A stretch of DNA of 64,000 nt from Arthrobacter gandavensis (GTDB lineage: Bacteria > Actinomycetota > Actinomycetes > Actinomycetales > Micrococcaceae): contig NZ_JADKYW010000006.1 of the NCBI RefSeq assembly GCF_015355785.1, positions 206,936-270,935 on the forward strand, given 5' to 3'. The notes beneath the pieces are model-generated. The model was given only the letters and a program-made list of their open reading frames with translations. It was not told where the DNA came from and did not search any database. Position numbers and translations under genes: made by a program. Shown piece by piece: positions 36,401 through 46,237 of this stretch. The number at the start of each line of letters is the position of its first letter. Position 1 is the first letter of the stretch.

Positions 36401-38069
36401 CCAGCTGATGGCGCAGAAGGTCTACCCGTGGGTGGCCAGTACCCGGCACTCCACGCCCGGCGTCGGCTTGATCTCTCCGCCGCCGCACCACGACATCTAC
36501 TCCATCGAGGACCTTGCCCAGCTCATTTATGACCTGAAACGGGCCAACCCGTCCGCCCGGGTCCACGTGAAGCTCGTCTCCGAGGCCGGAATCGGCACCG
36601 TGGCAGCCGGAGTGACCAAGGCCAAGGCCGACGTCGTCCTCGTTTCGGGGCACGACGGCGGCACGGGCGCTTCGCCGTTGAACTCTCTGAAGCACGCGGG
36701 GGCGCCGTGGGAACTCGGCCTGGCCGAAACGCAGCAGACCCTTATGCTCAACGGCCTGCGCGACCGTGTGGTGGTGCAGGTGGACGGACAGCTCAAGACA
36801 GGCCGCGACGTCGTCATTGCCGCCCTGCTGGGAGGTGAGGAATTTGGCTTCGCCACCGCACCGCTGGTGGTCTCCGGCTGCGTCATGATGCGTGTCTGCC
36901 ATCTGGACACCTGCCCCGTGGGCGTCGCCACGCAGAACCCGGAGCTGCGGTCCCGCTTCACCGGCAAGCCGGAATTCGTGGTCAACTTCTTCGAGTTCCT
37001 GGCCGAAGAAGTACGCGAATTGCTGGCCGAACTTGGTTTCCGCAGCCTGGAAGAAGCGATCGGGCACAGCGAAATGCTGGACACCCGCGCCGCCGTGGAC
37101 CACTGGAAGGCCGACGGACTGGACCTTGAGCCGATCCTGCGCGGCCACGAAGTGGACCCGGGTGCGCCGCTGCGCAGCCTGGTTCCGCAGAATCACGAAC
37201 TGGATGCGCACTTCGACAACAAACTGATCGAGATGAGCGCTGATGCGCTCTCCAGCCGGCAGCCGGTGCGGATTGCCCTGGACGTGGTCAACACGGACCG
37301 CTCCGTGGGCACCATGCTGGGGCACACAGTCACCAAGACCTTCGGCACCGACTGCCTGGCCACGGACACGATCGACATCACCCTCACCGGGCAGGCCGGC
37401 CAGTCCCTGGGCGCCTTCCTGCCGGCGGGGATCACGCTGCGGCTGTACGGCGATTCGAACGACTACGTCGGCAAGGGACTCTCCGGCGGACGCATCATTG
37501 TCCGTCCGGACCGCAGCAATGTGTTCCCGGCAGAACGCAACGTCATTGCCGGTAACGTGATCGGCTACGGCGCCACCGGCGGCGAGATGTTCCTTCGCGG
37601 CCAGGTGGGCGAGCGGTTCATGGTCCGCAACTCCGGCGCCACCGCCGTCGTGGAAGGCATCGGCGACCACGGCTGCGAGTACATGACCGGCGGGCAGACC
37701 CTCATCCTCGGCTCCACCGGCCGGAACTTCGGTGCCGGCATGTCCGGCGGAACCGCCTTCGTGGTGGACCTGAGCCCGGCACGGGTGAACAAGGACGCCC
37801 TGGACAACGGTGATCTGCTGCTGCTGGAGCCCGACGCCGAGGACGCGGACATCATCCGCGGCCTGCTGGTTCAACACGCGGAAGAAACCGGGTCCCCGCG
37901 GGCAGCCAGCCTGCTGGAGGACTTCGACACCACCGTTTCCCGCATCACCAAAGTACTGCCGCGCGATTACGCGGCCGTGCTCGACGCCCGCGCCTCCGCA
38001 GCCGAAGCGGGGCTGGACCCCGACGGCGCCGAAGCATGGACCAAGATTCTGGAGGTAACCGGTGGCTGA
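33483..38069 (+). CDS. gltB: Glutamate synthase (NADPH) large subunit
   Basis: A 1528-residue enzyme making two glutamates from glutamine and 2-oxoglutarate. The N-terminal class II glutamine amidotransferase domain becomes active when a 37-residue propeptide is removed, exposing Cys38 in [14 protein letters not shown]. The central and FMN-binding synthase domains follow ([33 protein letters not shown]), then the 3Fe-4S cysteines in [19 protein letters not shown] near residue 1133, and a C-terminal beta-helix domain rich in glycine ([25 protein letters not shown]). The length is typical. The gene follows a long structured leader and overlaps gltD by 8 bases. Confidence 0.97.
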   Translation: MTDAMSPQAAPVVSPFQRFAAYPADSGLYRAENEKDACGLAVIATLRGEPGHDIVDAALTALRNLEHRGAVGADEGTGDGAGILTQVPDEFFRAVAGFELPAPGGYAVGTAFLPTEEREQETARAGVEAIAESEGLKVLGWREVPVAADLVGAMSRACMPYFGQVFLAPEEDGCPDLDARAFRVRKRSQNKFGVYFPSLSSKTMVYKGMVTTAQLEPFFPDLSDPRFKTKLGIVHSRFSTNTFPSWPLAQPFRTIAHNGEINTVKGNRNWMRARQSQLKSPLLGDTPEELFPICTPGASDSASFDEVAELLMLSGRPITHAVMMMIPEAWENHATMDPARRAFYQYHSMLMEPWDGPAAVSFTDGDQVGAVLDRNGLRPARYWITEDGLVVLASEVGVVDIDPAKVVRKGRVSPGKMFLVDTAQGRLVEDSEIKAEIAAANPWAEWVRENQVSLEDLPEREHVLHTKASINRRQRTFGYTQEELRILLGPMARSGAEPLGAMGSDTPIAVLSQRPRLLFDYFVQSFAQVTNPPLDAIREELVTSLQSSIGPNGNLLAPGQVKTHQIALKFPVINNDELAKIANLRNEEGEKVALKVRGLYRPDGGESELRARISEICEKVSGAVNRGVQYIVLSDRDSNAQWAPIPSLLLLSAVHHHLLKSANRTKISLIVEAGDVREVHHVAVLIGYGASAVNPYLAMESCEELVRNGDITGVTREQAVANLIKGLGKGVLKIMSKMGISTVASYCGAQTFEAIGLGQELVDEFFHGTQTQLGGVGLDVIAAEAAARHTSAYPADEIEEPHRSLENGGEYQWRREGPPHLFNPETVFRLQHSTRERRYDVFKAYTRGVDDQSKNLMTLRGLLDFRTGERPAVPLEEVEPVSSIVKRFSTGAMSYGSISKEAHETLAIAMNRLGAKSNTGEGGEDVDRLLDPERRSAIKQVASGRFGVTSLYLTNADDLQIKMAQGAKPGEGGQLMAQKVYPWVASTRHSTPGVGLISPPPHHDIYSIEDLAQLIYDLKRANPSARVHVKLVSEAGIGTVAAGVTKAKADVVLVSGHDGGTGASPLNSLKHAGAPWELGLAETQQTLMLNGLRDRVVVQVDGQLKTGRDVVIAALLGGEEFGFATAPLVVSGCVMMRVCHLDTCPVGVATQNPELRSRFTGKPEFVVNFFEFLAEEVRELLAELGFRSLEEAIGHSEMLDTRAAVDHWKADGLDLEPILRGHEVDPGAPLRSLVPQNHELDAHFDNKLIEMSADALSSRQPVRIALDVVNTDRSVGTMLGHTVTKTFGTDCLATDTIDITLTGQAGQSLGAFLPAGITLRLYGDSNDYVGKGLSGGRIIVRPDRSNVFPAERNVIAGNVIGYGATGGEMFLRGQVGERFMVRNSGATAVVEGIGDHGCEYMTGGQTLILGSTGRNFGAGMSGGTAFVVDLSPARVNKDALDNGDLLLLEPDAEDADIIRGLLVQHAEETGSPRAASLLEDFDTTVSRITKVLPRDYAAVLDARASAAEAGLDPDGAEAWTKILEVTGG

Positions 38070-39519
38070 CCCACGCGGATTTTTGAAGGTACGGGAGCGC
38101 GAAACACAGCCCCGGCGTCCCGTTTCAGTTCGCATCATGGACTACAAGGAAGTCTATGAGCGGCAGGAAAAGGGAGTCCTGAAGGAACAGGCAGGCCGCT
38201 GCATGGACTGCGGCATCCCGTTCTGCCACCAGGGCTGCCCGCTGGGCAACCTCATCCCGGAATGGAACGACCTCACCTGGCGGGACAAGGGACAGGAAGC
38301 GATCGAGCGGCTGCATGCCACGAACAACTTTCCCGAGTTCACCGGCCGGCTCTGCCCGGCGCCGTGCGAGGCGTCCTGCGTGCTGGGAATCAACCAGCCC
38401 GCGGTGACGATCAAGCAGGTCGAGGTCTCAATCATCGACCAGGCGTTCGACGAGAACTGGGTCCGCCCGCACGCCCCGGAGCGGCTAACGGACAAGACCA
38501 TTGCCGTCGTCGGCTCCGGGCCCGCCGGACTGGCAGCAGCGCAGCAGCTCACCCGCGCCGGCCATACCGTTGCCGTCTACGAGCGGGACGACAAAATCGG
38601 CGGCCTGCTCCGCTACGGCATCCCGGACTTCAAAATGGAGAAGATGCAGGTTGACCGCCGGCTGGAGCAGATGCGCGCCGAGGGGACCCGCTTCCGGACC
38701 GGCGTCGAGGTAGGCAAGGACATCTCCTGGGAGCAGCTGCGCCGGCGTTACGACGCCGTCATTATCGCCACCGGTGCCACGGTGCCGCGGGACCTGCCCA
38801 TCCCGGGCCGTGAACTCTCCGGCGTCCACTTCGCCATGGACTACCTCGTGCAGTCCAATCGTGCGGTCGCCGGGGAGAGGATCAAGAACCAGATCAGCGC
38901 CGAGGGCAAGCACGTGGTGATCCTCGGCGGCGGCGACACCGGTGCGGACTGCATCGGCACCGCACACCGCCAGCAGGCAGCCTCCGTGACCACCCTGGCC
39001 ATCGGCCAGCAGCCCCCGGCCGAGCGCGCAGCGCACCAGCCGTGGCCGATGTTCCCCACGCTCTTCGAGGTGGCAAGTGCCCACGAAGAAGGCGGCGAGC
39101 GGACATACCTCGCCTCCACCGTCGAGTTCGTAGGGGAGGGCGGCCAGCTCACCGGCGTCAAGGTGGCCGAGACCGAATTCGTGGACGGCAAGCGCCTGCC
39201 CAAGGCCGGAACCGAGCGGATCATCCCGGCGGACCTCGTCTTCCTGTCCCTGGGCTTCACCGGACCCGAACCTGCCGGCCTGGCCGAACAGGTGAACACA
39301 GAGTTCGACGAACGCTCCAACGTCAAGCGGGACGGCTACTACATGACCGCCACGCCCGGCGTGTTCGCCGCCGGAGACGCCGGGCGCGGGCAGTCACTGA
39401 TTGTCTGGGCCATCGCCGAAGGCCGCGCCTGCGCTGCCGCCGTCGATAAATGGCTGGAAGGCTCCACCAGGCTGCCGGCCCCCGTCGCCCCCAGCGACCG
39501 GGCCATCGCACCGTTGTAG
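38062..39519 (+). CDS. gltD: Glutamate synthase small subunit
   Basis: A 485-residue flavoprotein that passes electrons from NADPH through FAD and 4Fe-4S clusters to GltB. The cluster-binding N terminus has [17 protein letters not shown] and [13 protein letters not shown]. The FAD site is [15 protein letters not shown] and the NADPH site [34 protein letters not shown] is the second FAD motif. The GTG start lies inside the end of gltB, so translation is probably coupled. A perfect 15-bp terminator hairpin follows. Confidence 0.96.
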   Translation: MADPRGFLKVRERETQPRRPVSVRIMDYKEVYERQEKGVLKEQAGRCMDCGIPFCHQGCPLGNLIPEWNDLTWRDKGQEAIERLHATNNFPEFTGRLCPAPCEASCVLGINQPAVTIKQVEVSIIDQAFDENWVRPHAPERLTDKTIAVVGSGPAGLAAAQQLTRAGHTVAVYERDDKIGGLLRYGIPDFKMEKMQVDRRLEQMRAEGTRFRTGVEVGKDISWEQLRRRYDAVIIATGATVPRDLPIPGRELSGVHFAMDYLVQSNRAVAGERIKNQISAEGKHVVILGGGDTGADCIGTAHRQQAASVTTLAIGQQPPAERAAHQPWPMFPTLFEVASAHEEGGERTYLASTVEFVGEGGQLTGVKVAETEFVDGKRLPKAGTERIIPADLVFLSLGFTGPEPAGLAEQVNTEFDERSNVKRDGYYMTATPGVFAAGDAGRGQSLIVWAIAEGRACAAAVDKWLEGSTRLPAPVAPSDRAIAPL

Positions 39520-39529
39520 GAAACCAAGC

Positions 39530-39568
39530 GCAAAGGCGCCGGACAGTTGAGTCCGGCGCCTTTGCTGC
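39530..39568 (+). terminator. Intrinsic terminator after gltBD
   Basis: Perfect 15-bp stem GCAAAGGCGCCGGAC / GTCCGGCGCCTTTGC with loop AGTTGA. The T run is within the stem end rather than after it, so efficiency is uncertain. Confidence 0.75.
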
Positions 39569-39627
39569 AGGCCGTCCAGGAGGGTCCCGGACTGCATAAA
39601 GCCACCCAGGAGACTAGGCTAGGAAAT

Positions 39628-41139
39628 ATGAGACGCGCAAAGATCGTTGCAACTTTTGGTCCAGCCATAGCCAGTTACGAAAACACCGTAGCTGTGCTTC
39701 GTGCCGGTGTAGACGTAGCCCGCATGAACATGAGCCACGGGGACCACTCGGTCCACAACAACACGTACGAGAACGTGCGCCGGGCCTCCGAGGAACTCGG
39801 GAAGCCCGTGGGCATCTTCGCCGATCTCCAGGGTCCCAAGATCAGGCTGGGAAGGTTCGCGGACGGGCCGCACTACCTGAACCGCGGTGACGAATTCACC
39901 ATCACCGTCGAAGACGTTCCGGGGACCGCCTCGCTGTGCTCGACGACATACAAAGGCCTGCCCGGAGACGTAAACGTGGGCGACATCCTCCTGATCGACG
40001 ACGGCAAGGTTGGCCTGCGTGCCACGGCCGTTGACGACACGAAGGTGGTCACCGAAGTCACCGTTCCCGGACCGGTCTCCAACAACAAGGGCATCAACCT
40101 GCCCGGCGTGGCCGTCAACGTTCCCGCCATGAGCGGCAAGGACGAGGAAGACCTCCGCTGGGCGATCCGCCGCGGCGTTGACATGGTGGCACTGTCCTTC
40201 GTGCGCAACGCCGTCGACGTGGCGCGCGTCCACGAGATCATGGACGAGGAAGGCCGCCGCATCCCGGTGATCGCCAAGATCGAGAAGCCGCAGGCCGTGG
40301 CAGCCATCGAGGAGATCATCGACGCGTTCGACGCCATCATGGTTGCCCGCGGCGACCTGGGCGTCGAGCTGCCGCTCGAAGATGTTCCCCTGGTCCAGAA
40401 GAACGCCATCGAGCTGGCACGCCGCTGGGCGAAGCCGGTCATCGTGGCCACCCAGGTCCTTGAATCCATGATCGAAAGCCCGCGCCCCACCCGCGCCGAA
40501 GCCTCGGACTGCGCCAACGCCGTCCTCGACGGCGCCGATGCCGTGATGCTTTCCGGTGAGACCTCCGTGGGCAAGTACCCGATCGACACCGTGAAGACCA
40601 TGGCACGGATCATCGAGTCCACCGAGGAGCACGGCCTGAACCGTGTGCCCCCGCTGGGAAGCAAGCCGCGCACCCGAGGCGGCGCCATCACCCGTGCCGC
40701 CGTCGAAATCGCGGACCAGCTGGACGCTGAGTGCATCTGCACCTTCACCCAGTCCGGCGACTCCGCGCGCCGGCTTTCCCGCCTGCGCCCGAAGAAGCCC
40801 GTGTTCGCCTTCACCCCGGTTGAATCGACGCTGAACTACATGTCCCTGTTCTGGGGTATCCAGCCGATGCTGGTGCCTTTCGTTGAGCACACGGACAAGA
40901 TGACCCAGCAGGTTGACCAGACCCTGCTGGAAAAGGGCATTGTCCAGGAAGACGCCATGGTGGTCATCGCCGCCGGTTCGCCCCCCGGACAGGCCGGTTC
41001 CACGAACCTTATCAAGGTGCACCGCGTCGGTGACGCTGCGGACACCGGTCAGCAGGGAGACGGCCGCCGCCGCGAGAAGGAGAAGGTTGGTCCCTGGCCC
41101 GTCAAGGAAGCCAATAAGGGCAAGGCCAAGTCCATCTAG
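39628..41139 (+). CDS. pyk: Pyruvate kinase
   Basis: A 503-residue glycolytic enzyme converting phosphoenolpyruvate and ADP to pyruvate and ATP. The start MRRAKIVATFGPA is the usual N terminus. Active-site segments: ARMNMSHGDH, PVIAKIEKPQAV with the catalytic Lys, MVARGDLGVELP with metal-binding residues, and MLSGETSVGKYP. The C-terminal allosteric domain starts near residue 355. The tail (REKEKVGPWPVKEANKGKAKSI) is an extra basic extension. The ATG at 39628 is preceded by AGGAAAT, a weak ribosome-binding site very near the start. It is monocistronic, bounded by two terminators. Confidence 0.96.
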   Translation: MRRAKIVATFGPAIASYENTVAVLRAGVDVARMNMSHGDHSVHNNTYENVRRASEELGKPVGIFADLQGPKIRLGRFADGPHYLNRGDEFTITVEDVPGTASLCSTTYKGLPGDVNVGDILLIDDGKVGLRATAVDDTKVVTEVTVPGPVSNNKGINLPGVAVNVPAMSGKDEEDLRWAIRRGVDMVALSFVRNAVDVARVHEIMDEEGRRIPVIAKIEKPQAVAAIEEIIDAFDAIMVARGDLGVELPLEDVPLVQKNAIELARRWAKPVIVATQVLESMIESPRPTRAEASDCANAVLDGADAVMLSGETSVGKYPIDTVKTMARIIESTEEHGLNRVPPLGSKPRTRGGAITRAAVEIADQLDAECICTFTQSGDSARRLSRLRPKKPVFAFTPVESTLNYMSLFWGIQPMLVPFVEHTDKMTQQVDQTLLEKGIVQEDAMVVIAAGSPPGQAGSTNLIKVHRVGDAADTGQQGDGRRREKEKVGPWPVKEANKGKAKSI

Positions 41140-41150
41140 GACCTGCAGCC

Positions 41151-41199
41151 CACGCAAAAGCCCCGCCGGGATTTCTCCCGGCGGGGCTTTTGCGTGCTC
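41151..41199. terminator. Very long bidirectional terminator between pyk and pdtaR
   Basis: A perfect 21-bp stem runs from 41151 to 41171 and from 41176 to 41196 with a 4-base TTTC loop; the core is AAAAGCCCCGCCGGGA. The A/T runs near the base serve both strands. Confidence 0.93.
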
Positions 41200-41226
41200 C
41201 CGCCGCCCAAGGGGGCGGTTCGAAAG

Positions 41227-41832
41227 TTAGTTGACCTGGTTGATGATGGTCTCAGCAACCTCGCGCATGCTCAGGCGCCGGTCCATGGAAGTCTTCTGGA
41301 TCCAGCGGAACGCCTCCGGCTCGGTGAGGCCCATCTTGGTGGTGAGCAGCGACTTGGCACGCTCCACCAGCTTGCGGGTGGCGAACTGTTCCTTCAGGTC
41401 GGTGACCTCGTTCTCGAGTGCCTTGATCTCTTCATGCCGGGAGAGCGCGATTTCGATCGCCGGAATCAGGTCCGCGGGAGTGAAGGGCTTCACCACGTAC
41501 GCCATGGCGCCGGCCTCGCGTGCGCGCTCCACGAGTTCCTTCTGGCTAAAGGCGGTCAGGAGCACTACGGGGGCAATCCGGGCCTTCACTATCGCCTCGG
41601 CTGCGCTGATGCCGTCCATGACGGGCATCTTCACGTCCATGAGCACCAGGTCCGGCTTCAGTTCAGTGGCCATCTGCACGGCTTTCTCACCGTTGTCCGC
41701 CTCGCCGACAACCTCGTAGCCCTCACCGGTGAGGATCTCAACGATGTCCAGGCGGATCAGCGTCTCGTCCTCCGCAACGAGGACGCGCCGCGCCGGAGTG
41801 TTGGACGGTACGGACTCGGATGACTCAGACAC
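41227..41832 (-). CDS. pdtaR: PdtaR-type response regulator with ANTAR RNA-binding domain
   Basis: A 201-residue cytoplasmic regulator. The receiver domain (residues 15-130) has the acidic pocket VAEDETLIRLD, the phospho-acceptor Asp66 in VLMDVKMPVMDG, Thr in LLTAFSQ and Lys in VVKPF. The C-terminal ANTAR domain (~140-195: LVERAKSLLTTKMGLTEPEAF, MREVAETII) binds twin-hairpin RNA and works as an antiterminator or blocks translation. In mycobacteria the partner kinase is PdtaS, not seen here. I chose GTG 41832 because AAGGAG lies 6 bases before it; a longer ATG start lacks this. Its position after pyk is conserved in actinobacteria. Confidence 0.93.
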   Translation of the reverse strand: MSESSESVPSNTPARRVLVAEDETLIRLDIVEILTGEGYEVVGEADNGEKAVQMATELKPDLVLMDVKMPVMDGISAAEAIVKARIAPVVLLTAFSQKELVERAREAGAMAYVVKPFTPADLIPAIEIALSRHEEIKALENEVTDLKEQFATRKLVERAKSLLTTKMGLTEPEAFRWIQKTSMDRRLSMREVAETIINQVN

Positions 41833-41903
41833 AGATGCTCCTTGGAAAGACGACGGCGCTACCGGTGGCTGCCGGTAGTTCACGAAAACAGCCTATCTGC
41901 ATG

Positions 41904-41909
41904 TAGAGT
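41904..41909 (+). promoter_or_regulatory. Likely -10 element for tRNA-Leu(CAA)
   Basis: TAGAGT lies 53 bases before the tRNA, with TTCACG 19 bases upstream as a weak -35. It is divergent from pdtaR. Confidence 0.4.
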
Positions 41910-41962
41910 GGTTTCGCGCCCAACACGGGGAATCAATCCGTTTGATCAACGTCACAGGGCCT

Positions 41963-42044
41963 GCCCGAATGGCGGAATTGGCAGACGCGCTGCACTCAAA
42001 ATGCAGTATCGAAAGGTGTGTGGGTTCGAGTCCCACTTCGGGCA
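41963..42044 (+). tRNA. tRNA-Leu(CAA)
   Basis: 82-nt class II tRNA: acceptor GCCCGAA/TTCGGGC, anticodon stem CTGCA/TGCAG around CTCAAAA (anticodon CAA), a long variable arm and T loop GGTTCGAGTCC. CCA is not encoded. The end of the convergent MFS gene overlaps it antisense from 41996. Confidence 0.97.
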
Positions 42045-43294
42045 CCGAAAACACTCCAGGCGATCACCACGGCCACCAGCGCCACGGCGGCGTAGCCAAG
42101 GCCGGAGTAGCCGGCCACGGTCAGTACCGGACCGGCCAGCGCACCGCCCAGGGCGCCGGCCGCATTCATCCCAAGATCCGAAATCCCCTGAACGGCCGGG
42201 CGTTCCTGCACCTCGACGGAGTCAGAGAGCAGGGCCGACGCCGAGACGACGGAAGCGGACCACCCCAGGCCCAGCAGGACCAGGCTGAGTGTCACGCCGG
42301 CCGTGGACTCCGCCGCGGTCCCGGCCAGAAGCAGGGCCCCGAGAAGCAGGAGCTGCCCCAGCAGGATGACCTTCCTGCGGCCGATGCGGTCAGAGAGCCA
42401 GCCGAAGACCGGGGATAGCGCATACATGCCGGCAATATGCAGGCTAATGGTGAATCCAACGACGCTGATGGCCGCTCCGTGGCTGCTTAGGTGCACCGGC
42501 GTCATGGACATCAGGGCAACCATCACCGCGTGGCTCAGCGCGATTGCCGCAACTGCATAGAGTGCCGCCGGGTTGCTGCGCAGCACGGCCGGCCCGGAAC
42601 GCCGCGGGACAGGTGCAGCGCCGGAAGCTTCGTCAGCTGCCGCGCGGAACTTCTTCAGCGCCAGCAGCGGGTCCGGACGAAGACCCGCGAGGTAGACGGC
42701 TGCGGCAGCCAGCTGGGCAACGAGGGAAAAGACGAAGGCGCCGGTCAGCAGGGGAAGGCCCAGCGCCGACCCCAGTGCCTCGCCCGGGGCGAAGAGGTTC
42801 GGCCCCAGCACGGCACCGATGGTGGTGGACCACAGGACGATGGACAGGTCCCTTCCGCGGGCATCCGGCGCCGAGAGGTCCGCCGCGGCGAAGCGGGCCT
42901 GGAGGCTGACGGCGCTGCCGGCGCCGAGCAGGGCCAGTCCCGCCAGCAGCAGCGGAAAGAATCCCGCGACGGCCGAGCCTACGGCGGTGACGGCGCCGGC
43001 TGCGGAGATCAGGGCCCCGGTGGACAACGACGCCCTGCGCCCGTGTGCCTGGGCCAGCCGGGCCAGGGGTACTGCTGCCGCGGCCGCACCCAGGGTGCTC
43101 ATAGTCGCCGCCATTCCGGACCAGGCCGGGGAACCGGACAGGGCAGCCGCGAGCAGCGCACCGAGGGACAGCGTGGCTCCCATACCTATTCCACCGAGGA
43201 TTTGTCCCGCCACGAGGACGGCGAGCACGCGCCGCTGGGACGGAACTGCGGGAGCCCGGGATCCTGAAAGCGGCGTGCTGGGCTGATCGTGCAT
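41996..43294 (-). CDS. MFS transporter
   Basis: A 432-residue major facilitator protein with about 12 hydrophobic helices. Motif A-type loops are visible after helix 2 (ARLAQAHGRRASLSTGALI) and between helices 8 and 9 (FGWLSDRIGRRKVILLG). The substrate is unknown; the closest overall impression is a drug or metabolite exporter. The ATG at 43294 shares a base with the TAA of the upstream exonuclease gene (TAATG) and GGGGAG precedes it, so translation is coupled. The last 16 residues (GARSGTRTHTPFDTAF) are encoded antisense to tRNA-Leu, so the C terminus may be a recent extension. Confidence 0.85.
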   Translation of the reverse strand: MHDQPSTPLSGSRAPAVPSQRRVLAVLVAGQILGGIGMGATLSLGALLAAALSGSPAWSGMAATMSTLGAAAAAVPLARLAQAHGRRASLSTGALISAAGAVTAVGSAVAGFFPLLLAGLALLGAGSAVSLQARFAAADLSAPDARGRDLSIVLWSTTIGAVLGPNLFAPGEALGSALGLPLLTGAFVFSLVAQLAAAAVYLAGLRPDPLLALKKFRAAADEASGAAPVPRRSGPAVLRSNPAALYAVAAIALSHAVMVALMSMTPVHLSSHGAAISVVGFTISLHIAGMYALSPVFGWLSDRIGRRKVILLGQLLLLGALLLAGTAAESTAGVTLSLVLLGLGWSASVVSASALLSDSVEVQERPAVQGISDLGMNAAGALGGALAGPVLTVAGYSGLGYAAVALVAVVIAWSVFGARSGTRTHTPFDTAF

Positions 43295-44235
43295 TACTCC
43301 CCGTCCGTGTCCAGTGCCTTCAGCAAGCGGCTGATGGAGCTGCCGAGGTTCCATTCCCCGGCAAGCTCCTCAAGCCGGGCCCGGGGATCTTCGCCGGGAG
43401 GCTGCAGCCGGGCACCGACCTCCGCCAGCGACGGCACTTCGAGGCCGCGCACAATCCGCACAACGGTTGGCGCGGCCTCGAGGTATTCCCGGGCACCGGA
43501 CAATTTGGCCCGCACTGCGGAGGAGACGCCGCCGTCGGCGTCCTCCGCAGCCTGGAGCAGTGATTCGAGGCTGCCGAACTCAGCCAGCAGCGATGAGGCG
43601 GTCTTCTCCCCAATGCCGGAAACACCGGGCAGTCCGTCCGAGCTGTCACCCCGCAGGGTCGCGTAGTCCGCATACTGCTCCGGAAGCACGCGGTATTTGG
43701 CGACGACGGCGGCGTCGTCCATGACCTTCAGGTTCTTCATGCCGCCCGCGGTGTAGAGAACCCGCACGCCCGCCGCGTCGTCGATGACCTGGAAGAGGTC
43801 CCGGTCCCCGGTGACCACGTCGACGGGCATGGACGCCTGTGCCGCGTAACTGCCGATCACGTCGTCCGCTTCGTGGTCCGCCACTCCCACCACAGCGATT
43901 CCAGCCAGACCGAGGACCTCCCGGATCATAGGAATCTGCGCCTCGAGTGCGTCCGGCACCTCCTCGATATCCGGGCCGTCCTTTACCTCGCGGGCAACCC
44001 GGTGTCCCTTGTAGGACGGGAGCAGGTCCACCCGCCACTGCGGCCGCCAGTCCTCATCCCAGCAGGCAACCAAATGCGTGGGCTCGAACTCGCCGACCAG
44101 CCGGGCGATCATGTCCGTGAGGCCGCGCACCGCATTGACCGGCGTGCCGTCCGGACGCCGAAGCGAATCCGGGAGCCCGTAAAAGGCGCGGAAGTACAGT
44201 GAGGCCGTGTCCAGGAGCATCAGGCGTTCAGGCAT
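43294..44235 (-). CDS. 5'-3' exonuclease (PolA N-terminal-like, FEN family)
   Basis: A 313-residue stand-alone 5'-nuclease related to the N-terminal domain of DNA polymerase I (Rv2090-like). Metal-binding acidic sites: MLLDTASLYFRAFYG, ACWDEDWRPQWR, DHEADDVIGSYA and VVTGDRDLFQV; the helix-hairpin-helix DNA-binding segment is SSDGLPGVSGIGEKTASSLL. It removes RNA primers or flaps in replication and repair. The ATG at 44235 (MPERLMLLD) is preferred over a longer in-frame start without homology. It is the first gene of a pair with the MFS gene; the functional link between them is unclear. Confidence 0.92.
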   Translation of the reverse strand: MPERLMLLDTASLYFRAFYGLPDSLRRPDGTPVNAVRGLTDMIARLVGEFEPTHLVACWDEDWRPQWRVDLLPSYKGHRVAREVKDGPDIEEVPDALEAQIPMIREVLGLAGIAVVGVADHEADDVIGSYAAQASMPVDVVTGDRDLFQVIDDAAGVRVLYTAGGMKNLKVMDDAAVVAKYRVLPEQYADYATLRGDSSDGLPGVSGIGEKTASSLLAEFGSLESLLQAAEDADGGVSSAVRAKLSGAREYLEAAPTVVRIVRGLEVPSLAEVGARLQPPGEDPRARLEELAGEWNLGSSISRLLKALDTDGE

Positions 44236-44313
44236 ATCCGCATCCTGCCACGGATTGGCCGCCCATACCCGCGGCGGCGCGTCTTCCACCGCCGGGGAAC
44301 GGGCTGTGCCAGC

Positions 44314-45291
44314 ATGGTGGCCATGGCAGGCACCGCCAACACCACCGTCCCCAAACCAGCGCAGGCAGCTGAAGAACGCAGCGCACGGATAGCCGTGACA
44401 GTCTTTCCGCTGCTGATCCTCGCCGGGGGAGCGGTGGCCCTGGCCTTACCGGATCCTTTCACCTCGCTTGCCCCGCTGATCAATCCCGGGCTCATGGTGA
44501 TCATGTTCGGCATGGGCCTGACCCTGACCCTGCCGGACTTCGCCATGGTGGTCCGCCAGCCGCTGCCTGTGCTGCTGGGCGTGGTGGCGCAGTTCCTGAT
44601 CATGCCGCTGCTTGGGCTGGGCATCGCCTGGGTGCTGCGGCTTCCTCCTGAACTTGCTGCCGGCGTCATTCTGGTGGGCTGTGCGCCGGGGGGTACCGCC
44701 TCCAACGTCGTCACGTACCTTGCCCGCGGAAATGTGGCCCTCTCGGTTGCCATGACCTCGGTCTCCACCCTGCTTGCGCCACTGTTCACGCCGCTGCTGG
44801 CCTTATGGCTCGCCGGACGGTACATGGCGGTCGACGCCGGTTCAATGGCGCTCTCGATTGTCCAGATTGTGCTGGTGCCGGTGCTGCTGGGGCTGCTGAT
44901 TCGATACCTCATTCCCCGGACCGTGGACCGGGTCCTTCCCGTCCTGCCCTGGGTTTCGGTCGCGGCGATCACTTTCGTGGTGGTGGCAGTGGTGGCCGGA
45001 AGTGCGGCAGCCATCCTGACCGCCGGCTGGCTGATCCTCCTGGCCGTCATCCTGCACAACGGACTCGGGCTGGGAATTGGATACGGTGCCGCCCGGATGC
45101 TCCGGCTTCCGGTTCCCTCCCGGCGCACTCTGGGCGTGGAGGTGGGCATGCAGAACTCGGGCTTGGCGGCGGGTCTCGCCCGGGAGTACTTCAGCCCTGA
45201 AGCCGCCCTGCCCGCAGCCGTGTTCTCGGTATGGCACAACGTGTCCGGCGCGCTGGTGGCTGCCTACTGGCGCCGCCGTCCGGCGTCTTAG
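44314..45291 (+). CDS. Bile acid:sodium symporter (BASS) family transporter
   Basis: A 325-residue membrane protein with about ten helices of the BASS/SBF family. Diagnostic sites are GCAPGGTASNVVTYLARG near residue 130 (crossover region and sodium site) and GVEVGMQNSGLAAGLA near residue 270. Bacterial members carry organic anions such as pantoate or keto acids with sodium; the substrate here is unknown. ATG 44314 or ATG 44323 could be the start. The gene is single and divergent from the exonuclease. The basic C terminus ends just after the last helix. Confidence 0.88.
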   Translation: MVAMAGTANTTVPKPAQAAEERSARIAVTVFPLLILAGGAVALALPDPFTSLAPLINPGLMVIMFGMGLTLTLPDFAMVVRQPLPVLLGVVAQFLIMPLLGLGIAWVLRLPPELAAGVILVGCAPGGTASNVVTYLARGNVALSVAMTSVSTLLAPLFTPLLALWLAGRYMAVDAGSMALSIVQIVLVPVLLGLLIRYLIPRTVDRVLPVLPWVSVAAITFVVVAVVAGSAAAILTAGWLILLAVILHNGLGLGIGYGAARMLRLPVPSRRTLGVEVGMQNSGLAAGLAREYFSPEAALPAAVFSVWHNVSGALVAAYWRRRPAS

Positions 45292-45385
45292 GCCGCGGGT
45301 GAAAAACCCGGCCCCCGGCTACCTCCGCCGGCGCGGACACCGCTAAGGTAGGCCAGTCCCGGCATTTCAACGAAAGCAGGCCCGC

Positions 45386-46210
45386 GTGGCTCCCAAGACC
45401 ATAGTCATCACCGGCGCGTCCGACGGCGTGGGAGCGGCCGCTGCGCGCCGCCTCGCTGCGGACGGGCATCACGTCGTGCCGGTGGGGCGCTCGGAGGAGA
45501 AGACCGCCGCAGTGGCAGAGGACGTTGGCAGCGAGTACTTCACGGCCGACTTCGCGGACCTCGGCCAAGTCCGGAGCCTCGCCTCGGACCTGCTGCAGCG
45601 CTATCCCAAGATCGACGTGCTGGCCAACAACGCCGGGGCCATCTTCGGGAAGGAACGGCAGGTCACCGTGGATGGACACGAAATGACGTTCCAGGTGAAC
45701 TATCTGGCCCCGTTCCTGCTCACCCGCCTGCTGACCAATCGCCTGCTCGACTCGCGGGGAACGGTCATCAACACCTCCAGCGCCGCGAACCGTCTCTTTG
45801 CCAAGCTGGACATCACCGATCTGGAAGCGGAAAGGGCCTACACCCCGCAAAGGGCCTATGGGAACTCGAAACTGGAGCAGATCCTCTTCACCGAGGAATT
45901 TGACCGCCGCTACCGGGCTTCAGGAGCAACCTCAACTGCCTTCCACCCCGGAGTCATAGCATCCGGTTTCTCCAGTGCGGAGGGGTCGGCCATGCGCTCG
46001 GTCTACCAGGGGATCCTTGGCCGCTTCCTGCAGAGCCCGGAACAGGGCGCACAGACCCTGGTGTTCCTGGCCGAGGGCACGCCGGGCGCCGATTACCCCA
46101 CCGGCAGGTATTTCGCGCGGTCCAAGCCTGCCCGGGCCAACAAGCTGGCCGGTAACCACGCCCTGGCCCTGGACCTGTGGAACCGCTCCGTGGCCATGCT
46201 GGAACGCTAG
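45386..46210 (+). CDS. Short-chain dehydrogenase/reductase (retinol dehydrogenase-like)
   Basis: A 274-residue Rossmann enzyme. Cofactor motif TGASDGVGAAAARRLAADG at residues 9-27, followed by GRSEEKTAAV that suggests NADP preference; NNAGAIFG supports the fold; NTSSAANRL supplies the catalytic Ser and YGNSK the Tyr-Lys pair. The arrangement resembles the retinol dehydrogenase/WW-domain oxidoreductase branch of SDRs. The substrate is not known. The start is GTG after GAAAGCAGG. The Nudix gene follows on the same strand after 27 bases. Confidence 0.88.
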   Translation: MAPKTIVITGASDGVGAAAARRLAADGHHVVPVGRSEEKTAAVAEDVGSEYFTADFADLGQVRSLASDLLQRYPKIDVLANNAGAIFGKERQVTVDGHEMTFQVNYLAPFLLTRLLTNRLLDSRGTVINTSSAANRLFAKLDITDLEAERAYTPQRAYGNSKLEQILFTEEFDRRYRASGATSTAFHPGVIASGFSSAEGSAMRSVYQGILGRFLQSPEQGAQTLVFLAEGTPGADYPTGRYFARSKPARANKLAGNHALALDLWNRSVAMLER

Positions 46211-46237
46211 CCGGTCCGTCGGAACGGACACAGCAGC

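Noticed and set aside
35703-38138. 811-codon open frame antisense to gltB
   Set aside because: It has no recognisable domain and mirrors the codon pattern of gltB; long antisense frames are expected opposite GC-rich genes with strong third-position bias.
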